DNA from: Mayfieldus sp963781495
Lineage (GTDB): Bacteria; Actinomycetota; Thermoleophilia; Solirubrobacterales; 70-9
DNA length: 64,000 nt
NCBI GenBank assembly: GCA_963781495.1
Contig: CAWAFX010000001.1
Location: 102,450-166,449 of the forward strand
Direction of reading: 5' to 3'
In this document: piece after piece, positions 44,627-54,541 of the stretch
Numbering within the stretch: the stretch's first letter is position 1
How the letters are laid out: the number at the start of each line of letters is the position of its first letter
Position numbers and translations under genes: made by a program
The notes under the pieces: model-generated
What the model was told of the DNA's origin: nothing
Seen by the model: the letters and a program-made list of their open reading frames with translations, nothing else
The model's database searches: none

Positions 44627-45524
44627 GCTCGCCGTGGCCGGTCAGCAGGCGCTGCTCCAGCCGATCCCCCTCGCCCGCCGCGACCGCGCGCGCCGCGCGC
44701 GCCTCGTCGAGGACGATGCCGCGCTCCTGGGCGAGGTCGAGCAGGCGCTGGCGCTCGCTTCCCTCCTGGGCGGTGCGGAAGAACAGCCAGGCGAATATCC
44801 CCAGTGAGACGAAGGTGCCCTCGGCCATCATGATCACCCCGGCGACGCTCTGGTCGGTGAGCGGTGAGAGACCGCGCTGCGCCTCGCCTTGGGCATAGAC
44901 CGAATAGAAGACCGAGCCCGACCACATGAAGACGTTGCCGAGGACGATCCCGGTGAAGCGGACCGCCAACACGTAGCCGAGCTTCCAGCCGTTGGTGAAC
45001 CAGGCCGGGCGCGGCAGCGGCCCGAGCAGCGCCATCCACATCAGGCAGCCGCAGAAGATGAACATCGTGTGCTCGAGCGCGTGCACGGCGGCACCGCCGT
45101 AGGCCTTGTCGTAGAGCCAGGGGACATGCCAGGCGTAGAGATCGATCGCCCAGATCGGAAAGGCGACCAACGGGTTGACCAGGACCCGCAGGTGGCGCAG
45201 CACCGGCAGCCCCAGCAGCGGCTGCAGCAGCGGGCCGGTGAGCCCGAGGACCAGCAGCAGGGCGGCGATGTCGCCGATCAGCAGGTGCTCGACCATGTGC
45301 GCGAGCACGAGCTCGTCGGCGAGCCGGTCGCCGAGCGGCGAGAGGGTCGCGAAGGCGATCACCAGCAGGCCGGAGCCGAAGCAGACCTGGCGCCAGATCG
45401 GCACCGGCCGCCCGCGTGCGGCCAGGGTCGCGGCGCGCTTGGCGTAGAGCACCGCCGCGATCAGCGGCGGCAGCGCCTCCAGGGGTGCGAACGGCCACGA
45501 CACGTGGCCGAGGGGAGCGATCAT
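44619..45524 (-). CDS. ctaG: Cytochrome c oxidase assembly factor CtaG (caa3 type)
   Basis: 301 residues with about seven membrane helices. The family's conserved His-containing segments are present: LVLAHMVEHLLIGDIAALLL, AIDLYAWHVPWLYDKA and HALEHTMFIFCGCLMW. Thought to help copper loading of cytochrome oxidase. The C-terminus carries an extra soluble tail. The start ATG is 32 bases from the corA end on the same strand. Confidence 0.9.
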   Translation of the reverse strand: MIAPLGHVSWPFAPLEALPPLIAAVLYAKRAATLAARGRPVPIWRQVCFGSGLLVIAFATLSPLGDRLADELVLAHMVEHLLIGDIAALLLVLGLTGPLLQPLLGLPVLRHLRVLVNPLVAFPIWAIDLYAWHVPWLYDKAYGGAAVHALEHTMFIFCGCLMWMALLGPLPRPAWFTNGWKLGYVLAVRFTGIVLGNVFMWSGSVFYSVYAQGEAQRGLSPLTDQSVAGVIMMAEGTFVSLGIFAWLFFRTAQEGSERQRLLDLAQERGIVLDEARAARAVAAGEGDRLEQRLLTGHGELG

Positions 45525-45556
45525 CGAGAGATCAGCGTAGCGCCGCGCCGGCGCCG

Positions 45557-46561
45557 TCAGATCGGCTCGGTGTCATGGCTGGGAAGCCAGCCGATCCGCT
45601 TGAAGAAGCGGTAGAGGAAGAAGACCGCCACGGCCATCACGACCAGCGAGAGCGGGTAGCCGATCCTCCATTTGAGCTCCGGCATGTGCTCGAAGTTCAT
45701 CCCGTAGACGCTGGCGATGAAGGTCGGCACGGTGATGATCGCCGCCCAGCTGGAGATCTCCTTGATGACGTCGTTCTGGCGCACGCTGACCAGCGCGAGG
45801 TTCGCCTCCAGGGCGCTGCCCAGCAGCTCGCGCTGGGAGTTGACCTCCTCGTCGACCCGCCGCGCATGGTCGGCGACGTCGCGGAAGAACCGCCGCAGCT
45901 CGTCGTCGATGGCCCGCGAAACGCCGCCCGTCTCCAGCGTCTCCAGCGGGCCCAGCAGCGGCCCCACGGCGCGGTGGAACTCGATCACCTCGCGGCGCAG
46001 GAAGTAGATGCGCTGGGTCGGCTGCTCGCCCTGGCCGAAGACCTGGGCCTCGACCTCCTCGATGTCGTCGTCGATCCCCTCGACCACCGGGTTGTAGTCG
46101 TCGACGACCTTGTCGAGGATCGCCCAGACCACCGACGCCGGGCCGAGCTTCAAGAGCTCGGGGCGGGCCTCGAGGCGCTGGCGGGCGGCACTGAGCTCGC
46201 TGCCCTCGCCGTGGCGAACGTGAATCACGTAGTCAGGGGCGGCGAAGATGTGGATCTCGCCGAAATGGACCTGCTCGGCCTGCTCGTCGTAGGCGGCGGT
46301 CTTCAGCACGATGAAGTAGGAGCCGTCGTAATCCTCGAGCTTGGGCCGCTGGTGGGCGCGCTCGGCGTCCTCGACCGCCAGCTCGTGGAGATTGAACTTG
46401 CGCGCGACCTCATGCAGCTCCTCAGCGGTCGGCTCGAGCAGACCGAGCCAGATGAATTCGCCCTGCCCGCCGGGTTCACAGCGGGCCGCCGCCTCGTCGA
46501 GCGAGAGCTTGCCCTCGTGCTGGCGCTTGCCATTCGCGTAGTGGGCGCAGTCGACGATCAT
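45557..46561 (-). CDS. corA: CorA-like magnesium/divalent-cation channel
   Basis: From ATG 46561 (MIVDCAHYANGKRQHEG), 334 residues. A large cytosolic N-domain, a long stalk helix (EEVNSQRELLGSALEANLAL), and two C-terminal helices joined by the selectivity motif YGMNFEHMPEL. The GMN signature is decisive. Confidence 0.93.
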   Translation of the reverse strand: MIVDCAHYANGKRQHEGKLSLDEAAARCEPGGQGEFIWLGLLEPTAEELHEVARKFNLHELAVEDAERAHQRPKLEDYDGSYFIVLKTAAYDEQAEQVHFGEIHIFAAPDYVIHVRHGEGSELSAARQRLEARPELLKLGPASVVWAILDKVVDDYNPVVEGIDDDIEEVEAQVFGQGEQPTQRIYFLRREVIEFHRAVGPLLGPLETLETGGVSRAIDDELRRFFRDVADHARRVDEEVNSQRELLGSALEANLALVSVRQNDVIKEISSWAAIITVPTFIASVYGMNFEHMPELKWRIGYPLSLVVMAVAVFFLYRFFKRIGWLPSHDTEPI

Positions 46562-46652
46562 CGGAGGCTCCCCGCCGGGTTTAGGTTCCGCCCGCGCGGG
46601 CAGGGTCCTGCACGCCACTGCTAGGTTCCGACTCGCAGGAAAGGAGCTTCAA

Positions 46653-47162
46653 ATGGCGCAAGCCACAGCCGGCGAGGGCATCCTCGCCTCCGAGAACGAC
46701 GACAAGCGCGAGCAGATCATCCGGCTGCTCGAGAAGGCCTATTGGATGGAGATCGAGACGGTGATGAGCTACCTCGCCAACTCGGTCAATCCCGACGGCG
46801 TGCGGGCGCAGGAGATCCGCGAGTCGCTGCAGACCGACATCCAGGAGGAGCTCGGCCACGCGCAGCAGTTCGCGGACCGCATCAAGGAGCTCTACGGCGT
46901 CGTGCCGGGCTCGGAGGGCTTCAGCTCCGAGCAGTCCTACCTGCAGCCGCCCGAGCACCAGACCGACATCGTGCACGTGATCAAGGGCGTGATCGAGGCC
47001 GAGAGGGGCGCGATCGAGCACTACACGCGGATCATCGAGGAGACCGACCCGGTCGACCCGGTCACCAACGACATGGTGGTCGCGATCCTCCGCGACGAGC
47101 AGGGCCACCGGCGCCTGTTCGAGGGCTACCTGCGCGAGTACGAGGCCGAGGGGCTGGCCTAG
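46653..47162 (+). CDS. Ferritin-like diiron protein
   Basis: 169 residues, a four-helix bundle. Helix ligands include YWMEIETVMSYLAN, LQTDIQEELGHAQQFADRIK, IEAERGAIEHYTRIIEE and ILRDEQGHRRLFEGY, the E...ExxH double motif of ferritin-like/bacterioferritin proteins. An AGGAAAGGAG-type Shine-Dalgarno precedes the ATG. Probably iron storage or peroxide defence; the exact class (bacterioferritin versus DUF892-like) is uncertain. Confidence 0.85.
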   Translation: MAQATAGEGILASENDDKREQIIRLLEKAYWMEIETVMSYLANSVNPDGVRAQEIRESLQTDIQEELGHAQQFADRIKELYGVVPGSEGFSSEQSYLQPPEHQTDIVHVIKGVIEAERGAIEHYTRIIEETDPVDPVTNDMVVAILRDEQGHRRLFEGYLREYEAEGLA

Positions 47163-47184
47163 CGCCGAGCGCGCGGGGGAGCCA

Positions 47185-49098
47185 GTGAGCGGGGATCCGT
47201 TCTCACATAGCTACCGCTCGTCGTTCCCCCCGATCGCCAACTACGGCTTCATCTCCGACTGCCACACGAGCGCCCTGATCTCCCCCGACGGGGCGATCGA
47301 GTGGCTCTGCGTGCCACGCTTCGACGCCCCCAGCGTCTTCGGGGCGATGCTCGACCGCGAGGCCGGCTCGATGTGGATCGGGCCATCCGGGCTGCGGGCG
47401 CCGCTGGCCCGCCGCTATCTGCCCGGGACGCTGATCCTGGAGACGACCTGGAGCACCCCGAGCGGATGGCTGCTGGTCCTCGACGCGCTGACGGTCACCG
47501 AATGGGCGGTCTCCGGACGCGAGGAGCGGGCAATGGAGCGCCCCCACCCGCGCCACGAGGCCGACAAGACGCTGGTTAGGATCGCGACCTGCATCGACGG
47601 CGAGATCGAGGTCGGCCTTGAATGCCGGCCGAAGTTCGACTACGGCGCCGAGGAGGCGGCATGGAGCGAGCAGCCCGGCGGCGAGCTGGAGGCGCGGGCC
47701 GGTGATCATTGGGTTCATCTCGCCACCGACATCGAGCCCGAGCTCAACGGTGACCGGGTCAACGGGTCCTTGAAGCTCAGCGAGGGCCAATCCTGTTTCG
47801 CCGCCCTCTGCTGGGACCCCGAGGCGGGCGCCCCGCGTAGCGCCCCCGATGCACAGGAGCGCGTCGACGCGACCTCGGACTTCTGGCGCGCCTGGCTTCG
47901 CGTCGGCGACTTCCCCGACCACCCCTGGCGCGTTCACCTGCAGCGCTCCGCGGTCGTCCTCAAGGGACTCACTTATGCCCCGACCGGGGCGCTGCTTGCC
48001 GCCGCGACCACCTCGCTTCCCGAGACGCCCGGCGGGGAGCGCAACTGGGACTACCGCTTTAGCTGGATCCGCGACTCGACCTTCTCGCTCTGGGCGCTGC
48101 ACACCCTCGGATTCGACGAGGAGGCGGAGCAGTTCGCGGAGTTCATCGCCGGAATCGTGCGCGGCAGCGGGGCGAAATTGCAGATCATGTACGGGATCGG
48201 CGGCGAGGCCGAGCTGACCGAGAGCACCCTCGACCACCTTTCCGGCTACGACGGTGCAAAGCCGGTGCGGATCGGCAACGGGGCCTTCGACCAGCGCCAG
48301 AACGACGTCTGGGGCGCCCTGCTGGACTCGATCTACATCCACTCCAAGGCGACCGACCACATCCGCGACGAGAACTGGGAGTTGATCTGCCGCGCAGTGG
48401 AGTCGGCGATCGAGGCCTGGCCGCACCCCGACCAGGGGATCTGGGAGGCGCGCGGCGACCCCAAGCACTACGTCTCCTCGAAGCTGATGATCTGGGTCGC
48501 GATCGATCGCGGCGCCCGCCTCGCCCATCGCCGTGGCGAGCAGGAGCGGGCCGACCACTGGGGCGAGGTCGCAATCCAGGTAAAGGACGAGATCCTCGAG
48601 AAGGGAGTGCGCGACGGGGTGCTCCGCCAGCACTACGAGACGGATGCGCTCGATGCCTCGGTTCTGCTCGCTCCCCTGGTTCGCTTCCTGGCACCCACCG
48701 ACGACCGCCTCGTGAAGACGATCGTCGCGATCGAGAAGGAGCTGACCCGGGACGGATTGGTGCTGCGCTACCTGACCGAGGAGACCGACGATGGGCTTCA
48801 GGGCGAGGAGGCGAGCTTCACGATCTGCTCGTTCTGGATGGTCTCGGCGCTGTCGGAGATCGGGGAGGGCCACCGCGCCCGCGAGCTCTGCGAGCGGCTG
48901 CTGGGCCTGGCGGGGCCGCTCGACCTCTTCGCCGAGGAGCTCGACGCCCGCACCGGCCGGCACTGGGGCAACTTCCCCCAGGCCTTCACCCATCTCGCCC
49001 TGATCAATGCGGTCTCGCACGTGATCGCCGACGCCAAGCGCGAAGGCGAGCGCGGCCGCTACACGGCGGTCTTCAGCGAGCTGCGCGGCGAGGGCTAG
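47185..49098 (+). CDS. Glycoside hydrolase family 15 protein
   Basis: 637 residues from GTG 47185. The N-terminal beta-sandwich domain (IANYGFISDCHTSALISPDG, IEWLCVPRFDAPSVFGAML) is followed by an (alpha/alpha)6 barrel with RNWDYRFSWIRDSTFSLWAL, the GH15 signature. Actinobacterial GH15 proteins of this length include trehalases and glucoamylases. The substrate cannot be decided from sequence. It starts 22 bases after the ferritin-like gene. Confidence 0.9.
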   Translation: MSGDPFSHSYRSSFPPIANYGFISDCHTSALISPDGAIEWLCVPRFDAPSVFGAMLDREAGSMWIGPSGLRAPLARRYLPGTLILETTWSTPSGWLLVLDALTVTEWAVSGREERAMERPHPRHEADKTLVRIATCIDGEIEVGLECRPKFDYGAEEAAWSEQPGGELEARAGDHWVHLATDIEPELNGDRVNGSLKLSEGQSCFAALCWDPEAGAPRSAPDAQERVDATSDFWRAWLRVGDFPDHPWRVHLQRSAVVLKGLTYAPTGALLAAATTSLPETPGGERNWDYRFSWIRDSTFSLWALHTLGFDEEAEQFAEFIAGIVRGSGAKLQIMYGIGGEAELTESTLDHLSGYDGAKPVRIGNGAFDQRQNDVWGALLDSIYIHSKATDHIRDENWELICRAVESAIEAWPHPDQGIWEARGDPKHYVSSKLMIWVAIDRGARLAHRRGEQERADHWGEVAIQVKDEILEKGVRDGVLRQHYETDALDASVLLAPLVRFLAPTDDRLVKTIVAIEKELTRDGLVLRYLTEETDDGLQGEEASFTICSFWMVSALSEIGEGHRARELCERLLGLAGPLDLFAEELDARTGRHWGNFPQAFTHLALINAVSHVIADAKREGERGRYTAVFSELRGEG

Positions 49099-49169
49099 GC
49101 CGCTAATTCGTCGAGTGCCTCGGCGGCGACCGGCGAGGCGCTGGGAGCGCGGTTAGGCTGGGCCGCGGC

Positions 49170-50189
49170 ATGGCCATGACAAGACGCCGCTCGATCCTCT
49201 TCGCCGCCACCCTCGCCACCCTCGCCCTGGCAGTCGCGACGGCGGCCGGCGCCTTCACGGGCCGCAGCGCCCGCCTCGGCCCTTACCCCAGCCTCGGCGG
49301 CTGCACGATCTTCCCGGCTCCCTCGGCCGCCGCCGACGCCCCCTCGGTCGACGACGAGTCGGCCTGGAACCAGAACATCTCCAACGCCCCCGTCGACCCG
49401 AACTCCGACAACTACATCGCCTACATCAACTCGCACGGCGGGGACACTCTGCATCCCGACTTCGGCTCACCGCGGATCTATGGCTTCCCCTATTCGGTGG
49501 TCGGCAAGCACGCGAAGCGGATCAAGGTCCATTTCACCGCCTATGGCGACGAATCCAGCCATGGCAAGTACCGGATTCCGGCCCACGCCCCGATCGAGGG
49601 CGGAAACGGCAGCGGCAACGACGGCGACCGCCACGTCGAGGTCGTCGACCGCTCGCGCTGCAAGCTCTACGAGCTCGGCCGTGCCTTCTTCCAGCGCCGC
49701 CCGCGCAAGCACTGGAACGCTGACGTCGGGGTGATCTGGAACCTGCGCTCGGCCGGCCTGCGACCCGACGGCCTCACCTCGACCGACGCCGCCGGGCTGC
49801 CGATCTTCCCCGGCCTGGTCCGCTACGACGAGGCGAAGACCGGGGCGATAAACCATGCGATCCGCCTCACCGTCGAGTCGACCCAGGACGCCTGGATCCA
49901 CCCGGCGTCACACTGCGCCGGCGACACCTCGAATCCCAGTGCGCCGCCGATGGGGCTGCGCCTGCGGTTGAAGGCCGGCTACGGCATCGACGGCCTGACC
50001 GGAGCCGCGCACACGATCGCGGTGGCGATGAAGCAGTACGGGCTAATCGTCGCCGACAACGGCAGCAACTGGTACTTCGGCGGCAGCTCGGATCACCGCT
50101 GGCCGGACAACGACCTCAATCAGCTGAAGGCGATCCCAGGCAGCGCCTTCGAGGTCGTCCGCAGCGCGGCGCCCGTCCACAGCTGCTGA
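49170..50189 (+). CDS. Exported protein of unknown function
   Basis: 339 residues with a Sec-type signal (TRRRSILFAATLATLALAVA), cleavage probably near AAGAFTG. An ATG at 49176 is an alternative start. The mature protein is rich in Trp, Asp and Gly (DDESAWNQNISNAPVD; HGKYRIPAHAPIEGG; DNGSNWYFGGSSDHRWPDND), and HVEVVDRSRCKLYELGRAF and a C-terminal Cys suggest disulfides. It resembles exported actinobacterial proteins that may act on or bind polysaccharide. Function unknown. Confidence 0.7.
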   Translation: MAMTRRRSILFAATLATLALAVATAAGAFTGRSARLGPYPSLGGCTIFPAPSAAADAPSVDDESAWNQNISNAPVDPNSDNYIAYINSHGGDTLHPDFGSPRIYGFPYSVVGKHAKRIKVHFTAYGDESSHGKYRIPAHAPIEGGNGSGNDGDRHVEVVDRSRCKLYELGRAFFQRRPRKHWNADVGVIWNLRSAGLRPDGLTSTDAAGLPIFPGLVRYDEAKTGAINHAIRLTVESTQDAWIHPASHCAGDTSNPSAPPMGLRLRLKAGYGIDGLTGAAHTIAVAMKQYGLIVADNGSNWYFGGSSDHRWPDNDLNQLKAIPGSAFEVVRSAAPVHSC

Positions 50190-50269
50190 CAACGCGATTG
50201 CGGTCGGCGGCTCGAAGCCCTCGGGCGGCAGGCCCGTCCGTCCGGCGGGCCTGCGGGGCCTCCCCCCGC

Positions 50270-51814
50270 TCAGCGCTTGCGCAACTTGACGGTCTTGATC
50301 TGGGTGCTCTTGAGCCCGCCCTTGGGGCGGTAGACGACCTTGACCTTGACCTTCTCGGCGCCCTTGCGGTTGAGCTTGCGCTTTGCCTTGCCCTTCGTCT
50401 TCACGACTAGGTTGACCTTGCCCCGCTTGACCTTGCGGCCGAGCGCGGCGCCGGGCACGCCTCGGCCACGGACGCGGTCCTTGGCGACGCCTTTGCCGGC
50501 GAGGCTCAGCTTGCCCTTGCCCGGAACCCGAATTTTGAGGCTGGCGGTGCCGGCGGCCGGGTTCAGCTTCTCGCCCGCGACCTTGAAGAGGCCGTAGGGC
50601 AGGCTGGTCGCGGCATTCGAACCAGCGGCGTTGGTGCCGACCGAGCGGCAGCGATAGTCGGCGACCGAATGCCTCCTGAGCGAGCTCGAGTTCGCGCCCT
50701 TGATCGCCTTCTTGCCCTTGAACCACTGGTAGGAGATGGTCTGCGGCGCCTGGTACAGCAGCGAGCCGAGCATGTCCGGACTCCAGTTTCCGCTGCAGCG
50801 CAACTTTGACGGATGGCGGAGCGGCGCCGCGACGGTCGGCGAGCCAGTCGGGGTCTTGAGCAGGACCGGCAGGTCGGGGCCGTTCTTGGTTGCGTTCGGG
50901 GTCGGCAGGTCCTGCCCGCCGCTGCCGTCCAGGTTGGCCCAGGAGAGGATGTCGAGGTCGAAGTTGGGCCAGTAGATGCGGTTCGTGGTCGGGTCGATCG
51001 CGATCCCATGCGGCTCATCGCGGGTCGCCCCCGGCGTCTGCAGATCGGCACCGCCGCTGCCGTCGAGATTGACGTAGGAGATCGTCTCGTGCGGCGGATC
51101 GGGAGTCAGATTGAAGTTGCCGTAATAGAGCCGGTTCTGCGACGGAGAGATCGCGACCCCCTCCGGGTTGTCGACGGTCGCCGTACCGGTGTTGAGGTCG
51201 GCGCCGCCGCCCCCATCCACCCTTGCGAAGCCGATCGTGTTGCCGTTCCAGTTGGCGAAGTACAGAAGGCCGGTTGCCTTGTCGAGCGCCAAGCCACGCG
51301 GGCCGTTGATCGTCGCCGAGCCGGTGTTGAGGATCCCACCGCCGCTTCCGTCCAGGTTCGCGAAGCCGATCCAGCTTTCGCCGGCGTCGGTGTGGTTGGT
51401 CCAGTAGATCTTGTTGGCGGCGTGGTCGACGGCGACGCCGTGTGGCTGGCTGACGCCGACACCGCTGATCGGAAGGATCTGGCCGTCGCTGCCGTCGAGG
51501 TTGGCGACACCGATCGTGGTCCCGTTGTTGTCCCCGTAGTTGGACCAATACAGCTTGCCCGTGGTGGTATCGATCGCCAGCCCCATCGGGCCGTTCAAGG
51601 CTGCGGGGTTGATCGGCAAATCGCCGCCGCCACTGCCGTCGAGGTTGGCCCAGGAGATGGTGTTGGCGCTCAGGTTGGCCCAGTAGATCCGGTCCGCGGC
51701 GCGAGCCGAGGAGGCGAGCAGCAGCAGCGCAGCGACCGTCGCGGCGAGCAGGGCCAGGACGCGTGCCCAGAGGGCATGTTCTGTTCGATGGGGATGAACC
51801 CGCATGGCATTCAC
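50270..51814 (-). CDS. Exported YWTN-type beta-propeller protein
   Basis: About 514 residues from GTG 51814 (AAGAGG Shine-Dalgarno; ATG 51805 is an alternative). A signal peptide (VLALLAATVAALLLLASSAR) is followed by about seven repeats of the form YWxN...ISWANLDGSGG..L...A..NGP.GLAID, as in LDL-receptor class B/NHL propellers. Then comes an Ig-like region (PQTISYQWFKGKKAIKGANS) and a basic beta-rich tail. Probably a surface or secreted binding protein. A decayed paralogue lies next to it. Confidence 0.85.
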   Translation of the reverse strand: MNAMRVHPHRTEHALWARVLALLAATVAALLLLASSARAADRIYWANLSANTISWANLDGSGGGDLPINPAALNGPMGLAIDTTTGKLYWSNYGDNNGTTIGVANLDGSDGQILPISGVGVSQPHGVAVDHAANKIYWTNHTDAGESWIGFANLDGSGGGILNTGSATINGPRGLALDKATGLLYFANWNGNTIGFARVDGGGGADLNTGTATVDNPEGVAISPSQNRLYYGNFNLTPDPPHETISYVNLDGSGGADLQTPGATRDEPHGIAIDPTTNRIYWPNFDLDILSWANLDGSGGQDLPTPNATKNGPDLPVLLKTPTGSPTVAAPLRHPSKLRCSGNWSPDMLGSLLYQAPQTISYQWFKGKKAIKGANSSSLRRHSVADYRCRSVGTNAAGSNAATSLPYGLFKVAGEKLNPAAGTASLKIRVPGKGKLSLAGKGVAKDRVRGRGVPGAALGRKVKRGKVNLVVKTKGKAKRKLNRKGAEKVKVKVVYRPKGGLKSTQIKTVKLRKR

Positions 51815-51853
51815 TTCGATCCTCTTAACCCGAATGCGATGACTGGCTTCCCT

Positions 51854-51870
51854 AGCGCCCCTCGGGCGCT
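51854..51870. terminator. Hairpin between the two propeller genes
   Basis: AGCGCCC-CTC-GGGCGCT is a perfect 7-bp stem in the gap after the decayed propeller gene and before the intact one, on the minus strand. It could end transcription of the upstream copy; no U tract is visible. Confidence 0.35.
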
Positions 51871-51946
51871 CCCACCGGTCCATTGACCCGGACCCCCCGC
51901 AAACCGCGAACGGAACCGTAGCAAGGCCCGGCCGGCCCGAGAAAGG

Positions 51947-53506
51947 TCAGTGGATCCTGCGCCTCAGCAGCAGCTTCCTGGACTGGGTGCCGCCGCTGGC
52001 CTGGCTCGGCCTATAGGTGACCTTGAGTCTGATCCTCGCCCGTCCCCGCCTCAGCAGGCGCCTTTTCGCCTTCCCCTTCGATTTCACGACCAGGTTGACC
52101 GAGCCGGCCCCGACCGCGCGGCCGGCGCCCGAGCCCAGCGACTGCCGGCTGCGCTTGACGCCCTTGCCCCAGAGGCTGAGCCGGCCACGTTCAGGAACGC
52201 GCACTTTCAGCAGCGCGGTTCCGCGCCGCCTGTTGCGCCTCGCCTTGCCGAGCGCGAAGACGCTGCTCGCCCGGTTGGCTGCACTGGCGGTCGCGCCGGC
52301 CGCGTTGGCGGCGGTCACCAGACAGCCGTAATCGCCCACCGAGGCGGCCCTCAGCGCCGGCGAGGTGGCGCCGGCGATCGCCTGCCCGTCCCTCGTCCAC
52401 TGGTAGGAGAGCGTCTGCGGAGCCCGGTACAGAAGCGACGCGGTCATGTCGGGAGCCCAGCCGCCCTGGCTGCAGCGCAGAGTCGAGCCCGGAGCGGCAG
52501 CACCGCTGACATCCGGGGCGGCGGTCGCCGCCGGTGCCTTGAGGAGGACCGGCAGGTTCGGCCCGACCTTGGTCGCGTTGGCGGTCGGCAGATCTGCCGC
52601 CGCAGCACCGTCGAGACTGGCGTAGTGAGATGATGTCGGGATCGTAGTTGGGCCAATAGATGGTTCGGCGTCGGATCGATCGCGACCCCGTGCGGCTGTC
52701 GCGGGTCGCGGCGAAGTATCGAGGTCGGCGCCGCCACTGCCGTTGAGATCGACATAGGAGATCGTCTCGTTGGGGCGGATCGGTGATCGAAGGTGAAGTT
52801 TCCCTAGTAGATGCCGGTTCTGGGCGGCGAGAGCGCAACGCCCTCCGGGCTCTAGACTGGCGCCGTCCGGTATTGAAGTCGTGGCCGCCGCTGCCATCGA
52901 GGTTCGCGACCGAGATCGTGTTGGCGATCCAGTTGGCCCAGAAGATCTTCCCCGCGGCTGGATCGATCGCAAGGCCACGGGGGCCGTTCAGGGTCGCGCC
53001 GGGCGTGTTCAGGGTGCCGCCGCCTGTGCCGTCAGATTGGCGTAGCCGATCCAGCTGGTACGCTCGGTGTGTCTGATGGTTGGTCCAGTAAAGCTTGCCG
53101 GCGGCAGGGTCGATCTGCGACTCCGTGCGGACGGCAATGGCCGCAACCCCCGAGATCGGCAGCAGGTGGGCGCCGCTGCCGTCGAGGTTGGCGACCCAGA
53201 TCGTGTTCCCGGAGCCGGCAGGGTTGAGGCCGTAGTTGGTCCAGTAGAGCTTGCCGGCGCGCGTGTCCATCGCCAGGCCCATCGGCACGTTGAGCGCGCA
53301 GGGTCGATCGGCAGGTCGGCGCCGCCGCTGCCATCGAGGTTGGCCCAGGAGATGATGTGGCGCTCGAGGTTCGCCCAGTAGATACGGTCGGCGCCGAGGG
53401 CCGGCGCCGCCGCGAGCAGGATCGCCGCGATCACGGCGCCGAGGGCCGCAAGGTGCCGAAATCGAGGCCGCAAGGCGGCATCGCTGAATCTGCTGTTGCT
53501 GTTCAT
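51947..53506 (-). pseudogene. Decayed paralogue of the beta-propeller protein
   Basis: A second copy of the neighbouring protein. It starts intact at ATG 53506 with a signal peptide (LAALGAVIAAILLAAAPALG) and ADRIYWANLERHIISWANLD. The propeller then jumps between all three frames at least six times, for example near 53300, 53075, 53035, 52770 and twice in 52600-52700. There is also a nonsense change near 52805, where the paralogue's YYGNF reads Y-stop-GNF. The C-terminal half from TANATKVGPNLPVLLKAP to the stop is a single clean frame. Many lesions in one gene argue for real decay, though a poor assembly here is possible. Confidence 0.85.
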
Positions 53507-53670
53507 CGAGTTGTTTCAGTCCCCCGCCACAGGCGGCCCTGCCGGAGCCGTAATCCCGGGAACCGCCTCCAAGATAGCCAGCCCAGGGATGCTGTGGGCC
53601 ATGCGGACGAACGGGTGGATCCTCGTCGCAGTGGGTACTTGGCGAACACAAGCCACTCCAGGAGGTTGCG

Positions 53671-53856
53671 ATGCCGGATCCGAAGGACAACGAAAAGGCC
53701 GACGAGGAGACGCTGCCTGAGACCCCGTTGCACGGCTACAAGGAAGGCCGGGAAGAAGACGTCGAAGGCGATCCCCACCCCGAGGTGGGCGAAGAGGGCG
53801 ATAGCGACGAGAGCGTAGGCAATCCGGTCGGCGAGTCGGGCGAGGACGAGGACTAG
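53671..53856 (+). CDS. Small acidic disordered protein
   Basis: 61 residues, about 45% Asp/Glu, no hydrophobic core (DPKDNEKADEETLPETPLHG ... VGESGEDED). AGGAGG lies a few bases before the ATG, the main support for expression. No family recognised; could be a small stress or binding protein. Confidence 0.55.
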   Translation: MPDPKDNEKADEETLPETPLHGYKEGREEDVEGDPHPEVGEEGDSDESVGNPVGESGEDED

Positions 53857-54014
53857 CCCCGACCCGCACACCCCGGGCGCAGATGCAAGGGGGCGTCGGC
53901 CCGTTTAGCCCCTCTTCCGAGGACGCGGTCCAGCGGGCCACCGTGCGAGCCGGGGTTCGTGCGTCTGCGTGATACCCGCGATCGCTCATGCTGGCCGCAC
54001 GTAGGATCGGCGCG

Positions 54015-54485
54015 ATGACACCCGGGCCGCTGCTGAAGAGGGTGCTCCGCATGCCAGTGTGGCTGTACGACCTACGCGCCGGCTGGCTGCTAGGTCACCG
54101 GTTCCTGCTCTTGACCCACCGGGGCCGGCGGACCGGTCGGCTGCACCGCTGCGTTCTGGAGGTCGTCGATTGGCATCCAGACACACACGAGGCGATCGTG
54201 ATGGTCGGCTTCGGCCGAACCTCGCAGTGGTACAAGAACGTGCTCGCAGGTGGCGCAAGCGAAGTGCGGATCGCTCGGCAGCGCTTCACGCCTGAAGCGC
54301 GGCAGCTGGAGGCAGAGGAGGCAACAAAAGTCATCGCCGGCTACGAGCACCGCAATCGAATCGTCCGGCCGATCATCCGAGCCCTGCTCTCGCACCAAGC
54401 GGGCTTCCGCTACGACGGATCCGACGCCGCCCGGCGAAGAGTCGTCCACGCCCTACCGCTCGTCGGATTCCGGGCGCGCGACTGA
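54015..54485 (+). CDS. Deazaflavin (F420)-dependent nitroreductase-like protein
   Basis: Ddn family (DUF385), about 156 residues from ATG 54015 (MTPGPLLKRVLRMPVWLYDL). The split-barrel signature is clear: GHRFLLLTHRGRRTGRLHRC, VMVGFGRTSQWYKNVLAGG and a C-terminal VVHALPLVGFRARD. An ATG at 53988 would add nine residues. Members use F420H2, known from actinomycetes and some other prokaryotes. It lies just left of the first tRNA-His-like repeat. Confidence 0.88.
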   Translation: MTPGPLLKRVLRMPVWLYDLRAGWLLGHRFLLLTHRGRRTGRLHRCVLEVVDWHPDTHEAIVMVGFGRTSQWYKNVLAGGASEVRIARQRFTPEARQLEAEEATKVIAGYEHRNRIVRPIIRALLSHQAGFRYDGSDAARRRVVHALPLVGFRARD

Positions 54486-54541
54486 TCCGGGCCTGCGATC
54501 GAGGGTCGCATCGAAGTCAAAACATCCCATTTGCAGGGCCG

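Noticed and set aside
44473..45498. 341-codon minus-strand frame over ctaG
   Set aside because: Arg/Ala-rich sequence in a different frame from the clear CtaG protein; shadow.
52191..53690. 499-codon frame as an intact protein
   Set aside because: Only parts resemble the propeller family; homology jumps between frames, so it is a pseudogene fragment rather than a novel protein.
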